A stretch of DNA of 64,000 bases from Echiichthys vipera (GCA_963691815.1 OY829665.1:26815906-26879905), one strand, 5' to 3'. Shown: positions 33,530 through 44,805, counted from the stretch's first letter. Numbers and translations are program-made. The notes: generated by a model not told the origin, from the sequence alone.

Positions 33530-34478
33530 TTAAACTTTAAAGTTATTCTCCCCTGCCTGACTGCCCTGCATCTCAATTAGTGTAAGTTCTGGTCCCAGAT
33601 CACCACATAGTGTACTGCCAACTAAACTGTTGTTTGGTTAGGCCTAGTGCCAAGGTGTTTGCCACGCAACACCATAGCCAGCCATGTCAAATGAGGACGC
33701 TAGCATCCTGCCGACCCCTACCGACATGCTGCACCATGGAAGCTCAGTTGTATGCTCCGGTAGCTAGCCAGCCACCTATAAGTTTAGCCAGTGCGAAGCC
33801 ACATAGTGTTGTGTTAGCTTCTGATAGCCCTCCCCCGGCAATCCCTGAGGAGCCAGGGTGCTCCTGGGTGACTGTGAGAGGAAAGCATAGTTCTAAATCG
33901 AAGCCCATGGTTAACCATCCACCTGTTTACTTTTCAAAAAAGTTTCTTCCACTCAGTGACACACCTGCTGAGGAAACAACACGGGTTATTGGCAGCTCCA
34001 TTCTGAGAAACGTGAACTTAGCGACAACAGGGACCATAGTAAAATGCGTCCCAGGGGCCAGAGCGGGTGACAGTGAGTCCGGATAAACGTAAATATGGTA
34101 AGATTGTTATTCACGTTGGCGGTAATGACACCCGGTTACGTCAATCAGAGAAAATTAATGTGGAGTCGGTGTGTGCATATGCAAAAACTATGTTGGACTC
34201 CGTAATTTTCTCTGGTCCCCTGCCCAACTTGACTTGCGATGACATGTATGCATGTCATCATTCCGTCACTGGCTGTCTGGATGGTTCCTGGTAAATAATG
34301 TGGGCTTCGTAGATAATTGGCAGTCTTTCTGGGGAAAACCTGGTCTTATTAGGAGAGATGGTATTCATTCTACTTTGAAGGGTGCCGCTCTCATATCTAA
34401 GAACCTGGAAGCAGTTGTTAGCGGTCTAAAACCATGCCAACCCAGTGTTGGGATCAGGATGCAGAGTTGCAGTTTAAT
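33530..34478 (+). pseudogene. L2-group LINE ORF1 with SGNH-type esterase domain
   Basis: The frame at 33610-34086 has a Pro/Ser-rich N-terminus, then VIGSSILRNVNL (the catalytic-Ser block; the usual GDS is changed to GSS) and KCVPGARAGD. After a frameshift, KIVIHVGGNDTRLRQSE carries the Gly-Asn block and NNVGFVDNWQSFWGKPGLI with RRDGIHSTLKGA carries the Asp-His block. This is the SGNH/GDSL esterase architecture of ORF1 in CR1/L2 LINEs. The body continues beyond the solo LTR. Confidence 0.82.
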
Positions 34479-34483
34479 ACACC
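34479..34483. repeat. 5-bp target-site duplication (left copy)
   Basis: ACACC precedes the solo LTR and recurs at 35014-35018. Confidence 0.85.
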
Positions 34484-35013
34484 TGTCATGAACGGTTCAG
34501 GAATAACACAAAAATGGTGGACCCAATGCAGACACGGACACGAAGTAAAAGTATAAACAAAACGTTTAATAATACTAACAGACAAACGCAAACACTACAG
34601 AGAAAACAGGTAATATAAATAAGACGATCACGGGAAAAAACAGGAACGAGAAGATGTCGGAAGATCAAGAAGACGAACGGGAACACGGAAAACTACGGAG
34701 AAAACAGAAAACAAACAGGATTAGTAAATTTACGACAGGGAGCGTCATAATCAAAACGAGAAAGGGGGTGCCAATCCGGGGGGAATATTTTTACCTGTAA
34801 AGGGTCTACAACGGTCCGGCGCTGCATGCCTGTCAGCTCAAGGTATTTATGGTGGCACAGGTGATCAGCGTAACAGGCTGCAGCTTTGGGGGAACGCCTA
34901 TTGGACCTAGACAAACATGAACACACATACACAAGCAGGGATAGACAGACAGAGGGAGACAAACTCAAACGAAAAGGAAGAGAGGAGGGTATTGACAGAA
35001 CCAGGTCTTGACA
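34484..35013 (-). repeat. Solo LTR of a Gypsy-type element
   Basis: 530 bp with TGTCA...TGACA ends and a 5-bp duplication. Its reverse complement matches both ends of the Gypsy LTR at 35627-35771 (ccctctgtctgtctatccct and the gttatt/gaaccgt...catgaca end), so it belongs to the same family in opposite orientation. No internal sequence remains, consistent with LTR-LTR recombination. Confidence 0.88.
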
Positions 35014-35018
35014 ACACC

Positions 35019-35626
35019 TCTCTGTGCTGCCCTTATCACAGATGCCTAGGAAGCAGAGTTGCAGTCTTACACACCTCTCTACGCATTATAGCTCAGTATC
35101 CTATACAAATGCTGTGTGATCCACGATCATTTAAATTAACCAGATCAAAAATGAACAGAAGAGGAGCTATACAGAAAAACTTGATACAAATCAACACAAA
35201 ATCTGCAATTATGCACTAAATCATAAAATAAAATGTGGACTTTTAAACATCAGATCTCTGCCACCTAAAGCTGTATTAGTAAATAATCTTATATCAGATA
35301 ACCATATTGATTTACTCTGTCTGACTGAAGAATATGTTAGCCTAAATGAATCCACTCCTCCCAGTCATGTTAATACTCACATTACTCAAGGCAGTGGCCG
35401 AGGAGCAGGCGTTGCAGCTTTTTATGACCGCTCCTGGTCCGTTTCTATCTGAATTCTCAGAGTTTCTGTCAAATTTAGTCCTTAAATCTGATAGAGTAAT
35501 CATTGTAGGAGATTTTTATATTGTGGACGTTGTTAATAATAGCCTTAGTATTGTGTTTATCTCTCTTAGATTCGATTGGTTTTAGTCAGAGTATACATAA
35601 ACCTACTCACTGTTTTAATCACACCC
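35019..35626 (+). pseudogene. L2-group LINE endonuclease part
   Basis: Resumes the host LINE after the solo LTR. About 35230-35450 encodes KCGLLNIRSLPPKAVLVNNL, DLLCLTEEYVSLNES and GRGAGVAAFYDRSW, the start of the apurinic-type endonuclease. IIVGDFYIVDVVNNS follows, where the usual GDFN is altered. Interrupted at 35626 by the Gypsy LTR and resumed at about 40966. Confidence 0.8.
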
Positions 35627-35771
35627 TCAGTACCCTCCTCCCTTCCTTTTTGTTTGAGTTTGTCTCCCTCTGTCTGTCTATCCCTACTTGTGTATTTGTG
35701 TTCATGTTTGTCTTGTCTTGTCTGCATTGGGTCCACCACTTTTGTGTGTTATCCCTGAACCGTCCATGACA
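35627..35771 (+). repeat. Gypsy 5' LTR, internally deleted
   Basis: Matches the first ~90 and last ~55 bp of the solo LTR (in reverse) but lacks about 350 bp between, and also the first ~20 bp. It ends ...ccatgaca just before the gag leader. Confidence 0.75.
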
Positions 35772-35789
35772 GAACGATCCGGCCATAAC

Positions 35790-36460
35790 GTGGACCCCGC
35801 GGACATGGAAACCGACCCCCCAGGTTTTTCTGTTTGTCATGCGGTCACTTCCCAGGGAGTACTTCTCGGTAAACATTCAAAGACGCTGCAAGGAATTCTG
35901 GATAACCTCAGTCAGTTGACTGCCTGCGTAGCTTGGTTGGAGACAAGACAGGTGGGACCTTTCCTTGCTGCTTCTGTGAATGCTGAGTCACCCGCTATTA
36001 CCGTGAGTACTCTTCTCCCTCGTGAGCCCTATGTTCCGGCACCAGAGCGCTTTTGTGGAACGTTGGGTGAATGCAGAATTTTTCTTTTCCAATGCTCTCT
36101 GGTTTTCGGTCAGCAACCCCTCAATTATGCTAACGATAGCACAGAAATAGCCTATGTGTTGGTTCTGTTGTCCGGTAGGGCTCGAGTCTGGGGAGCTGCG
36201 TTTTGGAACAATCCCCTGACTCGGCAGGCTACGTTTCAACAGTTCTCCAGTGAAATTATGTCTGTGTTCGATCATCCCGTCTCTAATAGTGATTCCAGCA
36301 ATCGGTTGCTGGATTTACGTCAGGGTCCCGCTTATGCGGCGGATTACTCTGTTGAGTTTCGCACGTTAGTGGTAGAATTAGGATGGGATGATCGGGCTCT
36401 TCAGAGCATTTTCTTTAAGGGACTTAATGAGGAGGTTAAAGACAGTTTAGTGGGTAGATC
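35790..36460 (+). pseudogene. Gypsy gag, N-terminal part
   Basis: Starts at a GTG (VDPADMETDPP) where related elements have ATG. Continues with PERFCGTLGECRIFLFQC, VLVLLSGRARVWGAAFW and FFKGLNEEVKDSLVGR, the retrotransposon-gag (Sushi/PEG10-type) capsid region. Cut at 36460 by the tail of an inverted LINE. Confidence 0.88.
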
Positions 36461-37965
36461 TCAGAATCAGAATCAGAAAACCTTTAATGTCCCGCAGATG
36501 GGGAAATTCTTTTGTCACAGCAGCAACAGAATATGACAAAATAAGATAAAAAATAGCAAAAATAAGCAATAAAGTTAAATTTAAAAAGGGAAGAAATGGA
36601 AATAGACATATATACATATTCACATGATATAGTGCAGTTGTTCTTGTTTTGTTTGTTTGTAATAATGTAATATGGAGTGAATAAATATGATTAAATATGT
36701 CCAAATAGTGCAAAAAACAGAAGTGCCCATAGTACAGGAATATTGCACAGTGCAGGGTACAGGGTACAGGATGAGGTCAATAGTCTATTGGGAGCAGTGC
36801 TGATTGTAAAGTCTGACAGCAGCAGGAAGGAAGGACCTGCAATACCTCTCCTTTGCACACTTAGGGTGAATCAGTCTGTTGCTGAAGGAGCTGCCCAGTG
36901 CTGTGAGAGTGACCTGCAGTGGGTGGGACTCCTGTACCAGCAGGGATGACAGCTTGTCCAGCATCCTGCTCTCTCCCACCACCTGCACTGAGTCCACAGG
37001 GCATCCCAGGATGAAGCCGGCCTTCTTGATAGGTTTATCAAGTCTCCTCCTGTCTGCGGCTGATATGCTGCTGCTCCAGCAGACTACTCCATAGAAAATG
37101 GCTGATGCCACCACAGAGTCATAGAAGGAGGTCAGGAGTGCCCCTTGCACTCCAAAGGACCTGATCTTCCTCAGAAGGTACAGTCTGCTCTGACCTTTCT
37201 TATATGTTGCTGCAGTGTGGTCAGACCAGTCCAGTTTATTGTTCAGGTGAACTCCCAGGTACTTGTAAGATGTCACCATCTCAATGTCCGTTTCCCGGAT
37301 GTTCACCTGTGTGCAGGGTTGTTTGTGCCTGCGGAAATCCACCACCAGCTCTTTGGTCTTCCCGGCTTGAGCTGGAGGTGGTTCCGCCGGCACCAGTCCA
37401 CAAAGTCCTGAATAAGTTCTCTGTAGGCTCCGTCGTCACCGTCCCTGATGAGGCCGACGATAGCAGAGTCGTCAGAGAACTTTTGTAGATGGCAGTGAGG
37501 GGATTGGTGGTAGAAGTCTGCGGTGTACAGGGTGAACAGGAAAGGAGCCAGGACCGTTCCCTGTGGGGCCCCCGTACTGCAGATTATTGTGTCCGACACG
37601 TAGTCCCGAGTCCTCACATACTGTGGCCGGTTAGTGAGGTAATCCAGGATCCAGGATGTGAGGTGTTGAAAAACAGGTTCATGTTGTTCACCCACGTCTG
37701 ATCCCCCGCAGCCTGGGAGCCTGGTGTCCTCTGCCCTGAGATAGTTTTTAGGCTTTTCCAGACTCCACTGACGTTTCTCTGCTGCAGCTGGTTTTCCATG
37801 TTCCTCCTGTATCTGTTCTTCCCCTCTCTGATCTTCTTCCTCAGCTCCCTCTGCATAGCCTTCAGCTCCTCCTTGTTTCCTGACCTAAAGGCCTTCTTTT
37901 TCTCCTTAAAAAGGGCCTTTATGTCAGGATTATTCCAGGGCTTGCTGTTTGAAAAACACCGTACT
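36461..37965 (-). pseudogene. Rex1-like LINE inserted in Gypsy gag
   Basis: On the minus strand, from high to low: linker (37970-37614, PWNNPDIKALFKEKKKAF), RT middle (37695-37303, STGAPQGTVLAPFLFTLY and FSDDSAIVGL, where the usual A/AD is changed to FSDD), and the C-terminal part (37393-36785, YKYLGVHLNNKLDW to AAVRLYNQ). Frames overlap by small shifts. The 3' end at about 36461 is the repeated cagaat motif next to gag. There is no endonuclease, so it is 5'-truncated. Confidence 0.9.
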
Positions 37966-38345
37966 GTCATGGAGGGTACAGTGTTATCAACACAGACTGC
38001 TTACCTCCAGGAGCTCATTGGTCTCGCTATAAAGATTGACAACCGTCTGCGTGAGAGACGCCGCGAGAGACGGTCAGTGTTTCCCGTGACTCCTGGTTGC
38101 CCTATTAGTTCCCCGAGCAGATCCCTGGTGTACCCGTGAGTAGTCGGGTTCCTCTGTCCTCCGCTCCTGACCGGGAGGAACCCATGCAGCTAGGTCGTAT
38201 CCAATTAACTCCCGCTGAACGTGAGCGGCGCTTTCGAGACCGGCTATGCATTTATTGTGGAGCTCCAAATCATCAGATAGCTAATTGTCGGAAGCGGTTA
38301 AACTGTCAGGCTCACCAGTCAATGGCGGGGTCCTGGTGAGTCGTT
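37966..38345 (+). pseudogene. Gypsy gag, C-terminal part with zinc knuckle
   Basis: LQELIGLAIKIDNRLRERRR resumes gag after the LINE. After a frameshift, CIYCGAPNHQIANC gives the CX2CX4HX4C knuckle. Confidence 0.88.
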
Positions 38346-38389
38346 CAGTTGTCCCAAATAGTCCCCGTCAACGCATTAATCTGGATGTT

Positions 38390-39429
38390 ATTTTGTCTTG
38401 TGAGGGCAGGGAATTTCCCTTCAGGCACTTATTGACTCAGGGGCTGACACGAATATAATAGATTTTGAGTTTGTTAATGCTAACGCCATTCCCGTGAACC
38501 AGCTGGAGACTCCCTTAAAAGTTAACAGTCTCAGTGGGAGCGAACTCACTCAGATCTCCGCTGAGACCTTACCTTTAACCATGTCTCTGGCTGGTAATAA
38601 CTCTAAGTCAATTGCCTTTCACGTTATGCCTTTCACCTATGCTCCAGTAGTTCTTGGTCTTCCCTGGCTTATCACACACAACCCGGTCATCGACTGGTTA
38701 ACGGGTAGGGTTGTGAGTTGGAGTAGCAATTGTCATTCTTCCTGTCTCCGCTCAGCTCCTCCTAGATGTCCTACTGCTCCCAGTTCCTCAGTACCTGATC
38801 CTCCTGACTTGTCTTCTGTGCCTCCCGTGTATTACGATCTCTCCGAGGTATTTAGCAAGACTAAAGCGCTATCCTTACCTCCCCACCGTCCTTATGATTG
38901 TCCCATTGAGTTGTTGCCCGGATCTACATTTCCCACTAGTCGCCTCTATAATCTGTCAGGTCCCGAACGAGAGTCTATGGAGTCATATATAAATGACTCG
39001 ATTTGCACCTCATCTTCCCCACTGGGAGCTGGTTTTTTCTTTGTGGCCAAGAAAGATAAATCACTGCGTCCCTGCATAGATTACTGGGGACTAAACAATA
39101 TTACTATCAAAAACAAGTACCCCCTCCAATTGATAAATTCCGCGTTTGAGCTGTTGCATGGCGCAACCGTCTTCTCTAAGCTCGATCTCCGCAACGCATA
39201 TCATCTCGTGAGGGTGAGGGAGGGGGACGAGTGGAAGACAGCCTTCAACACACTTGGACATTTTGAGTATCTGGTCATGCCTTTCGGATTAACTAATGCC
39301 CCAGCTGTTTTTCAGGCTCTAGTCAATGACGTGCTTCGTGATATGCTCAATCGCTCTGTTTCTGTTTATCTAGACGACATCCTGATCTTCTCTAAGGACT
39401 TGAATGAACATGTGGTGCACGTTCCTTAG
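38390..39429 (+). pseudogene. Gypsy protease and reverse transcriptase
   Basis: LIDSGADTNIIDFEF near 38428 is the aspartic-protease active site. Then come VLGLPWLITHNPVIDW, the RT start (YDLSEVFSKTKALSLPPHRP), FFVAKKDKSLRPCIDYWGLN, KLDLRNAYHLVRV and VYLDDILIFS (catalytic Asp pair). A TAG at 39427-39429 ends the frame, although homologous sequence continues directly after it. Confidence 0.92.
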
Positions 39430-40125
39430 GTTCTTCAGCGTCTCCAGGAGAATCGTCTATTTGTTAAGGCTGAAAAATGCGAGTTCCATGTGTCATCTGT
39501 AGCATTTTTGGGCTATATTGTGGAGAGTGGACAGGTTAGGGCTGACCCTGCCAAAGTCACTGCTGTGACCGAATGGCCAACACCCACCTCCAGGAAGCAG
39601 CTTCAGAGATTTTTGGGTTTTGCTAATTTCTACCGCTGATTTATTCGTAACTACAGCCAGGTAGTTACTCCTATGACCAGGTTGACATCCCCATCTACTC
39701 CGTTTGACTGGTCTTCTGCCGCCAACAGCGCCTTTCTGACTTTGAAGAAGCGTTTCTCGTCTGCTCCCGTATTAGTGCAACCTGATACTGGTCTCCAGTT
39801 CATCGTTGAGGTGGACGCCTCGGATCTGGGAGTAGGGGCAGTTTTTTCCCAGCGAACAATGTCCGACAATAAGGTTCATCCGTGTGCTTTCTTCTCTAAG
39901 AAGCTGTCGCCTGCGGAGAGGAACTACGACGTCTGCAACCCCAAGTTGCTAGCAGTTAAGCTAGGGTTGGAGGAGTGGCGACATTGGCTGGAGGGGGCAG
40001 AAGTCCCATTTGTGGTCTGGACTGACCACAAGAACAAATTCCCGTCAAACATTAAACCGGACGCACTTTCGCAGCAGTTTGGACCAGTCGAGGAGGAGGA
40101 GTCCGGTGTGGAGAACATCGTCCCC
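39430..40125 (+). pseudogene. Gypsy RT thumb and RNase H
   Basis: Sequence after the stop still reads LFVKAEKCEFHVSSVAFLGY. A TGA at 39638 lies within the FYR-FIRNYS motif. From 39673 the open frame contains FIVEVDASDLGVGAVFSQR (RNase H first Asp), FFSKKLSPAERNYDVCN and VVWTDHKN, followed by a deletion and DALSQQF. Confidence 0.88.
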
Positions 40126-40204
40126 TCGTCTTGTGTGATGGCAGCATTAACCTGGGAAATCGAGTCCACTGTCAGACAGGCTCAGCGCTCTCATCCCGAC
40201 CCTG

Positions 40205-40750
40205 GTGGTGGGACGTCTGTTTGTTCCTGCCGGCGTTCACTCCCAGGTACTCCAGTGGGGACACTCTTCTCGCCTTTCCTGTCATCCCAGAATCACCAGA
40301 ACCCTAGATCTTCTTCGTCATCACTTCTGGTGGAAGACCATGGCTCCTGATACCAGGGAGGTTGTCCTGGCCTGCACCATCTGCGCTCGAGGGAAGACTT
40401 CTCATCGACCTCCAGCAGGCCATCTCCGCCCTCTTCCGGTCCCCGGACGACCATGGTCTCATATCGCTTTGGATTTCGTTACCGGACTTCCCTTATGCCA
40501 AGGTAAAGACACCATTGTTACGATTGTGGATCGGTTCTCTAAAATGGTACATTTTGATCCACTTTCTACGCTGCCGTCGGTCATGGAGACGGCGCAAATC
40601 CTTGTGGACCATGTTTTTCGCCTCCACGGGATACCTGCGGACATCGTCTCAGACCGTGGTCCTCAATTCACCTCCCGTGCCATCGCATCCCGGCGCCTAA
40701 ATACAGACCCGGACAAAGGGTGTAGCTTAACTCTCGTGACATCCCCCTGA
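40205..40750 (+). pseudogene. Gypsy integrase, Zn domain and partial core
   Basis: HPRITRTLDLLRHHFWW and CTICARGKTSH form the HHCC zinc domain. ALDFVTGLPLCQGKDTI carries the first catalytic Asp and DIVSDRGPQFTSR the second. The third catalytic Glu region is missing, because sequence jumps from SRAI to the C-terminal part. Confidence 0.88.
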
Positions 40751-40965
40751 GTGTCCCTTCTAAGAAGCTCGCCCCCCGTTTTACTGGTCCGTTCGAGATT
40801 GAAGCCATTGTTAATCCCAGTTCTGTCCGTCTGAAGCTCCCGGCATCACTCAGGATTCACCCGACCTTCCATGTGTCCCAGTTAAAACCTGTTACCACCA
40901 GCACGTTGTGCCCGCCTGCCATCGCCCCACCAACCCCCCGTACCATTGACGGCCATCCGGCGTTC
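40751..40965 (+). pseudogene. Gypsy integrase C-terminal part
   Basis: In another frame: SKKLAPRFTGPFEIEAIV and LPASLRIHPTFHVSQLKPV, the conserved GPF and FHVSQLKP motifs after the core. A chromodomain would normally follow, but the sequence switches to the host LINE near 40966 instead. Confidence 0.85.
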
Positions 40966-42945
40966 AATGACTTTATAGTTTTTCCACAGAATCCTATTTT
41001 ATCAGACCATTATTTACTAACTTTTGAATTCATATTAACGGACTACTCACCTGTGGGCAAAAGTTTCTACACCCGATGTTCATCTGATTGTGCTTTAACT
41101 AAATTTAAGGAAGCGATTCCATCTGCATTTAATTTGATGCCTTAACCTAATATTCTAGATTCCTGTACTAATGTTGATGACCTTGTTGACAGTGTTGAAG
41201 GCCCACTACGAACAACACTCGATTCTGTTGCTCCTTTTAAAAAGAAGAGAATGACACAGAGGAAGTTAGCTCCATGGTATAACTCACAAAAGTAAATGGC
41301 GCTCCACTAAATTGGAGGAATCTCGCTTAGTTTGTAAAGAAATCTAAAAATATATAGTTTTCTTCAAACCCAGGAACCGTAGAAACAACTGTACGACCTG
41401 ATATATTTCTGGACTGCTTTTCTACAGTTGACCTTAACAAATTAACCTCTACTATTTCCGCATCAAAGCCTTCTACTTGTCTCCTAGATTCTATTCCAAC
41501 TAGGTTACTTAAAGAAGTGTTACCTTTAGTTAGCACTCCTGTATTATATATGATTAATATGTCAATCAGCAGGTTATGTACAACAGTATTTTAAAGTAGC
41601 TGTAATTAAACCTCTTCTTAAAAAGCCCAGTCTTGATCCTGAGGTACTAGCCAACTATAGAAATATTATAAGGAATCACTCCATAAATTTTCATTGTTAT
41701 GCTGATGATACACAATTGTAGTTGACGATTAAACCAGTAGAAACCGATCAGTAAGCGAAATTTCAAATGTGTATTATGGAAATAAAATGCTGGATGACCT
41801 GCACCTATCTGATGTTAAATTCAGATAAAAACTGAAGTTATTGTACTTGGCCCCAAAGGCTTCCGAAACTCAATAGCTAAAGATATTGTCACTCTGGATG
41901 ATGTTATGTTGTCCTCCAGCACCACAGTAAGGAATCTGGGTGTTATGTTTGATCAGGATATGTCCTTCGATTCTCACATAAAACTAACAACAAGGATTGC
42001 ATATTTTCACCTGCGTAATATTGCGAAAATTCGGAACATTGTGTCTCAGAAGGATGCAGAAAAACTAGTCCATGCATTTGTTACTTCTAGGCTGGACTAT
42101 TGCAACTCCTTATTATCAGGCTGCTCCAATAAGTCTGTTAAGACTCTCCAGTTGGTCCAAAATGCTGCAGCTCGTGTATTAACTAAAACAACTCAAAGAG
42201 AACATATTTGTCCTGTATTAGCTTCTTTGCACTGGCTACCTGTAAAATCTAGAATAGAATTTAAAATCTTACCTATAAAGCTCTTATTGGTCAGGCTCCG
42301 TCGTATCTTAAAGAGCTCATAGCACAGTATTTCCCGACTAGATCGCTGCGCTGTGAGAATGCAGGGCTACTTGTCGTTCCTAGAGTCTCCAAAAGTAGAA
42401 TGGGAGGCAGAGCCTTCAGCTACCAAGCTTCTCTCCTGTGGAACAAACGCCCAAGTGTTATTTGGGTGGCAGACACTGTACCCATATTTACGAGTAAACT
42501 TAAAACTTTCCTTTTTGATAAAGCTAGGGCTTACAAGCTCTTAACAATGTTTTTATTTTTCAAATGATTTTTCTTTTGCTTAATGATGCTGCCATAGGCC
42601 TAGTCTGCAGGGGGATAATACTTTTCCTGATACTCTGAGCTTCTCTCCTCTCTGTCTGTATCATTCATGTCTTATCAATGCATGTTACTAATTCAACTTC
42701 TTTCCCTGAGTTGTTTGTGCTTTGTCGTCTAGCAGGTCTCTGCTGATCGTGGTGGTGCCTGCTGCCATGGTCCTACATGACGTTTCCTGCTACTATTATA
42801 ACTATTAATCATATATACTATCAATAGTCTTATAGACTATAACATTTTTAGCCAGAAAAACACCATCAGTGGTATGTCTCACTGTATCATCATGTTTGCC
42901 ACTATAATTATTATCATTGTCATATTATATCACCTTAGCTGTGCT
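40966..42945 (+). pseudogene. L2-group LINE, rest of ORF2 and 3' UTR
   Basis: Begins with FPQNPILSDHYLLTFEF (end of the endonuclease). Degraded RT sequence follows to ~41760, including an YADDTQL-like stretch near 41698-41716. The clear C-terminal ORF (41906-42322) has VRNLGVMFDQDMSFDSHIK, AFVTSRLDYCNSLLSGC and VQNAAARVLTKTTQREH. The 3' UTR to ~42945 matches 16170-16380 in reverse. Confidence 0.85.
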
Positions 42946-43139
42946 TGTTTTGACTATTCTGCTGTATTAACTGCCATAACATATAAGTCATAATCACATT
43001 AGTATAGATATACTGATACTCTTTGGTTTCTGTATCTCTGATAGTGTGTCTGTCTCTCTGTCTTCGTGTCTGTCCTTGTTTCTCTCTGTCCATCTTTCCA
43101 TCTTTTCTCTCTTTCTCGCTCCCATTCTTCCTCCCCAAC

Positions 43140-43345
43140 CGGTCAAGACAGATGACAGGGGCCAGAGCGGGCGACATTGAGTCCTATTTGAAACTGCTGG
43201 CTAAGGATAAACGTAACTGGTAAGATTGTTGTCCACGCCAGCGGTAATGACACAGTGTTACGTCAATCGGAGGTCACTAAAGTTAATGTGGAGTCGGTGT
43301 GTACATATGAAAAGAATATGTCGGACTCCATAATTTTCCATTGAG
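43140..43345 (+). pseudogene. Second SGNH-type LINE ORF1 fragment
   Basis: Words such as gggccagagcgggcgacattg, aaacgtaactggtaagattg and cggtaatgacac repeat the block at 34055-34200. It encodes GARAGDIESYLKLLAK and a damaged HVGGNDT equivalent, and is truncated on both sides. Confidence 0.8.
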
Positions 43346-43824
43346 TAGAGAGAGGAGCCTACAACTAATGAAACAATTCAATCTAAAGGCTATTGTCAGA
43401 CCCATCATGGGATATTTTTACAGGTTCATGTCTTACAGTTCATGTCTTACCATAATGAATGAGAACATTTCTCTAAATATTTTGTGAAAGGATGTCAAGA
43501 TCTTTTTTTTCATTTGTATTGTCACGAGAGTTGTGACTTCATGAACAAACCGAATCTATTGAACACGAACGACGGGAGTCGAGTCGCAGTTGTTAGCCGT
43601 TCTTTTTTCCTTTTTTTTTTGATGCTGCACACACAAGCTCCTCCTTTGCTACTTCACTGATTGAGACAGAGTAGCAGAGTACGCGTGCGGGGCTTATTTG
43701 ATTTGCAAATATCAAACCCGGTCTCACAGCAGATCGTGAAATAGTCACAAAATGGTCGTCAAATTTTAATGGTGTACATGGATACAAATTCCCAATTTTT
43801 CCGTGTCACTCAGAACGACTTTTA

Positions 43825-43960
43825 AGCCCCGAAACCACAACGACAAATCTGAAACCACAACGACAAATCCAAAACCACAACGACAAATCCAAAACCACAA
43901 CGACAAATCCAAAACCACAACGACAAATCCCAAAAACACAACGACAAATTGGAAATCACA
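43825..43960. repeat. Minisatellite, ~19-20-bp unit ccacaacgacaaatc
   Basis: Six to seven direct units of aaaccacaacgacaaatcc. Reverse-orientation units occur at 52872-52935, on the other side of the 7.6-kb inverted-repeat element. Confidence 0.92.
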
Positions 43961-44335
43961 ACAACATTAACTTAAACCGGAAAGGGTAGGTCTCTCTGCT
44001 CAGACAATGGACCCTCCTGATTGGACAGACGGACTGTCTGTCGTATAATAGGAAGGAGAGGTGGAAAACCCGGAAAAGAGCCTATTTTCAAAGCATGAGT
44101 ATTTCCGAAGATACTTTTGCTATTATTAAGGATTATTTTTGATGCAGGGCATCCGTACGGCGTGACAGATGATATGTTGTCAACCAATCTAAACATCAGG
44201 ATGAGTATATTAGATTATGTGGGAAGTACTTCAGCAAAAACACCAGCTGCGCGTTAAACGCAACCTTTGCTAACGGCAGATAGCCAAGTAGATGCCCTGG
44301 TCCATGCAGCTCCGTGAGGACGGAAGGTCTCACCT

Positions 44336-44342
44336 CATCTGG
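44336..44342. repeat. 7-bp target-site duplication (left copy)
   Basis: CATCTGG directly precedes the left terminal inverted repeat and recurs at 51916-51922 directly after the right one. Confidence 0.8.
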
Positions 44343-44581
44343 CAACACAGTCTCACTCCCAACGCGTCAAAAACTGACGATTGGTCAGGGCCTTTGGTGT
44401 TAGTTACGGACTAAAAAGGTCTCCTTAAACGTACAAACCCGACGCAGAGGGCTTTCAATTCATTTCAATGTAAGCCCGTCCGCGGCGATATTTGAAGCTT
44501 AGGGCTTTCCTTAAACGTCCATATTTGAAGTTTTGGGCTCTCCTTAAACGTCCATATTTGAAGCTCAGGGCAGTCCTTAAA
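44343..44581 (+). repeat. Left terminal inverted repeat
   Basis: About 239 bp, ~95% identical to the reverse complement of 51676-51915. Contains three copies of ccttaaacgt(c/a)... spaced 35-80 bp. Homology ends at ...agtccttaaa. Confidence 0.88.
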
Positions 44582-44805
44582 CGTATAAACCCAACGCAGG
44601 GGGCTTTTAACTCATTCAAATGTAAGCCCGTCCGCGCCGTTATTTGAAGCTCGAGGAGCGATCCTCGGGGCGCTCTTCGGTGCGCTCTTCGGTGCGCTCT
44701 TCGGTGCGCTCTTCGGTGCGCTCTTCGGTGCGCTCATCAGAGCGCTCCTTAAAAGTACAAACCCGACGCAGGGGGCTTTCAACTCATTCCAATGTAAGCA
44801 GCCTG
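44582..44805. repeat. Subterminal repeat block with 12-bp tandem array
   Basis: Two further copies of the ~60-bp acaaacccgacgcagggggc...atgtaagc unit flank a tandem array of a 12-bp unit (gcgctcttcggt, about seven copies, 44668-44745). The array translates as Ala-Pro-Lys-Ser or Arg-Ser-Ser-Val repeats in either strand, so the ORFs here are artefacts. Confidence 0.85.

Larger units (their letters stand above)
35627..40965 (+). mobile_element. Ty3/Gypsy (chromovirus/Sushi-like) element, 3' LTR missing
   Basis: The order on the plus strand is: shortened 5' LTR, gag, CCHC knuckle, protease, RT, RNase H, integrase Zn domain and core, integrase C-terminal part. It ends inside the post-integrase region with no second LTR. 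Gag is split by a Rex1-like LINE (36461-37965). Stops at 39427 and 39638, plus frameshifts, make it inactive. It lies within an L2-group LINE, whose endonuclease ORF is present on both sides. Confidence 0.9.

Noticed and set aside
35688..35789. Gag ORF extended upstream to an ATG at 35688
   Set aside because: That ATG lies inside the LTR. Homology to gag begins at the GTG at 35790.
43825..43960. Evenly spaced direct repeats resembling a CRISPR array
   Set aside because: Units are contiguous with no unique spacers, and the genome is vertebrate; it is a minisatellite.
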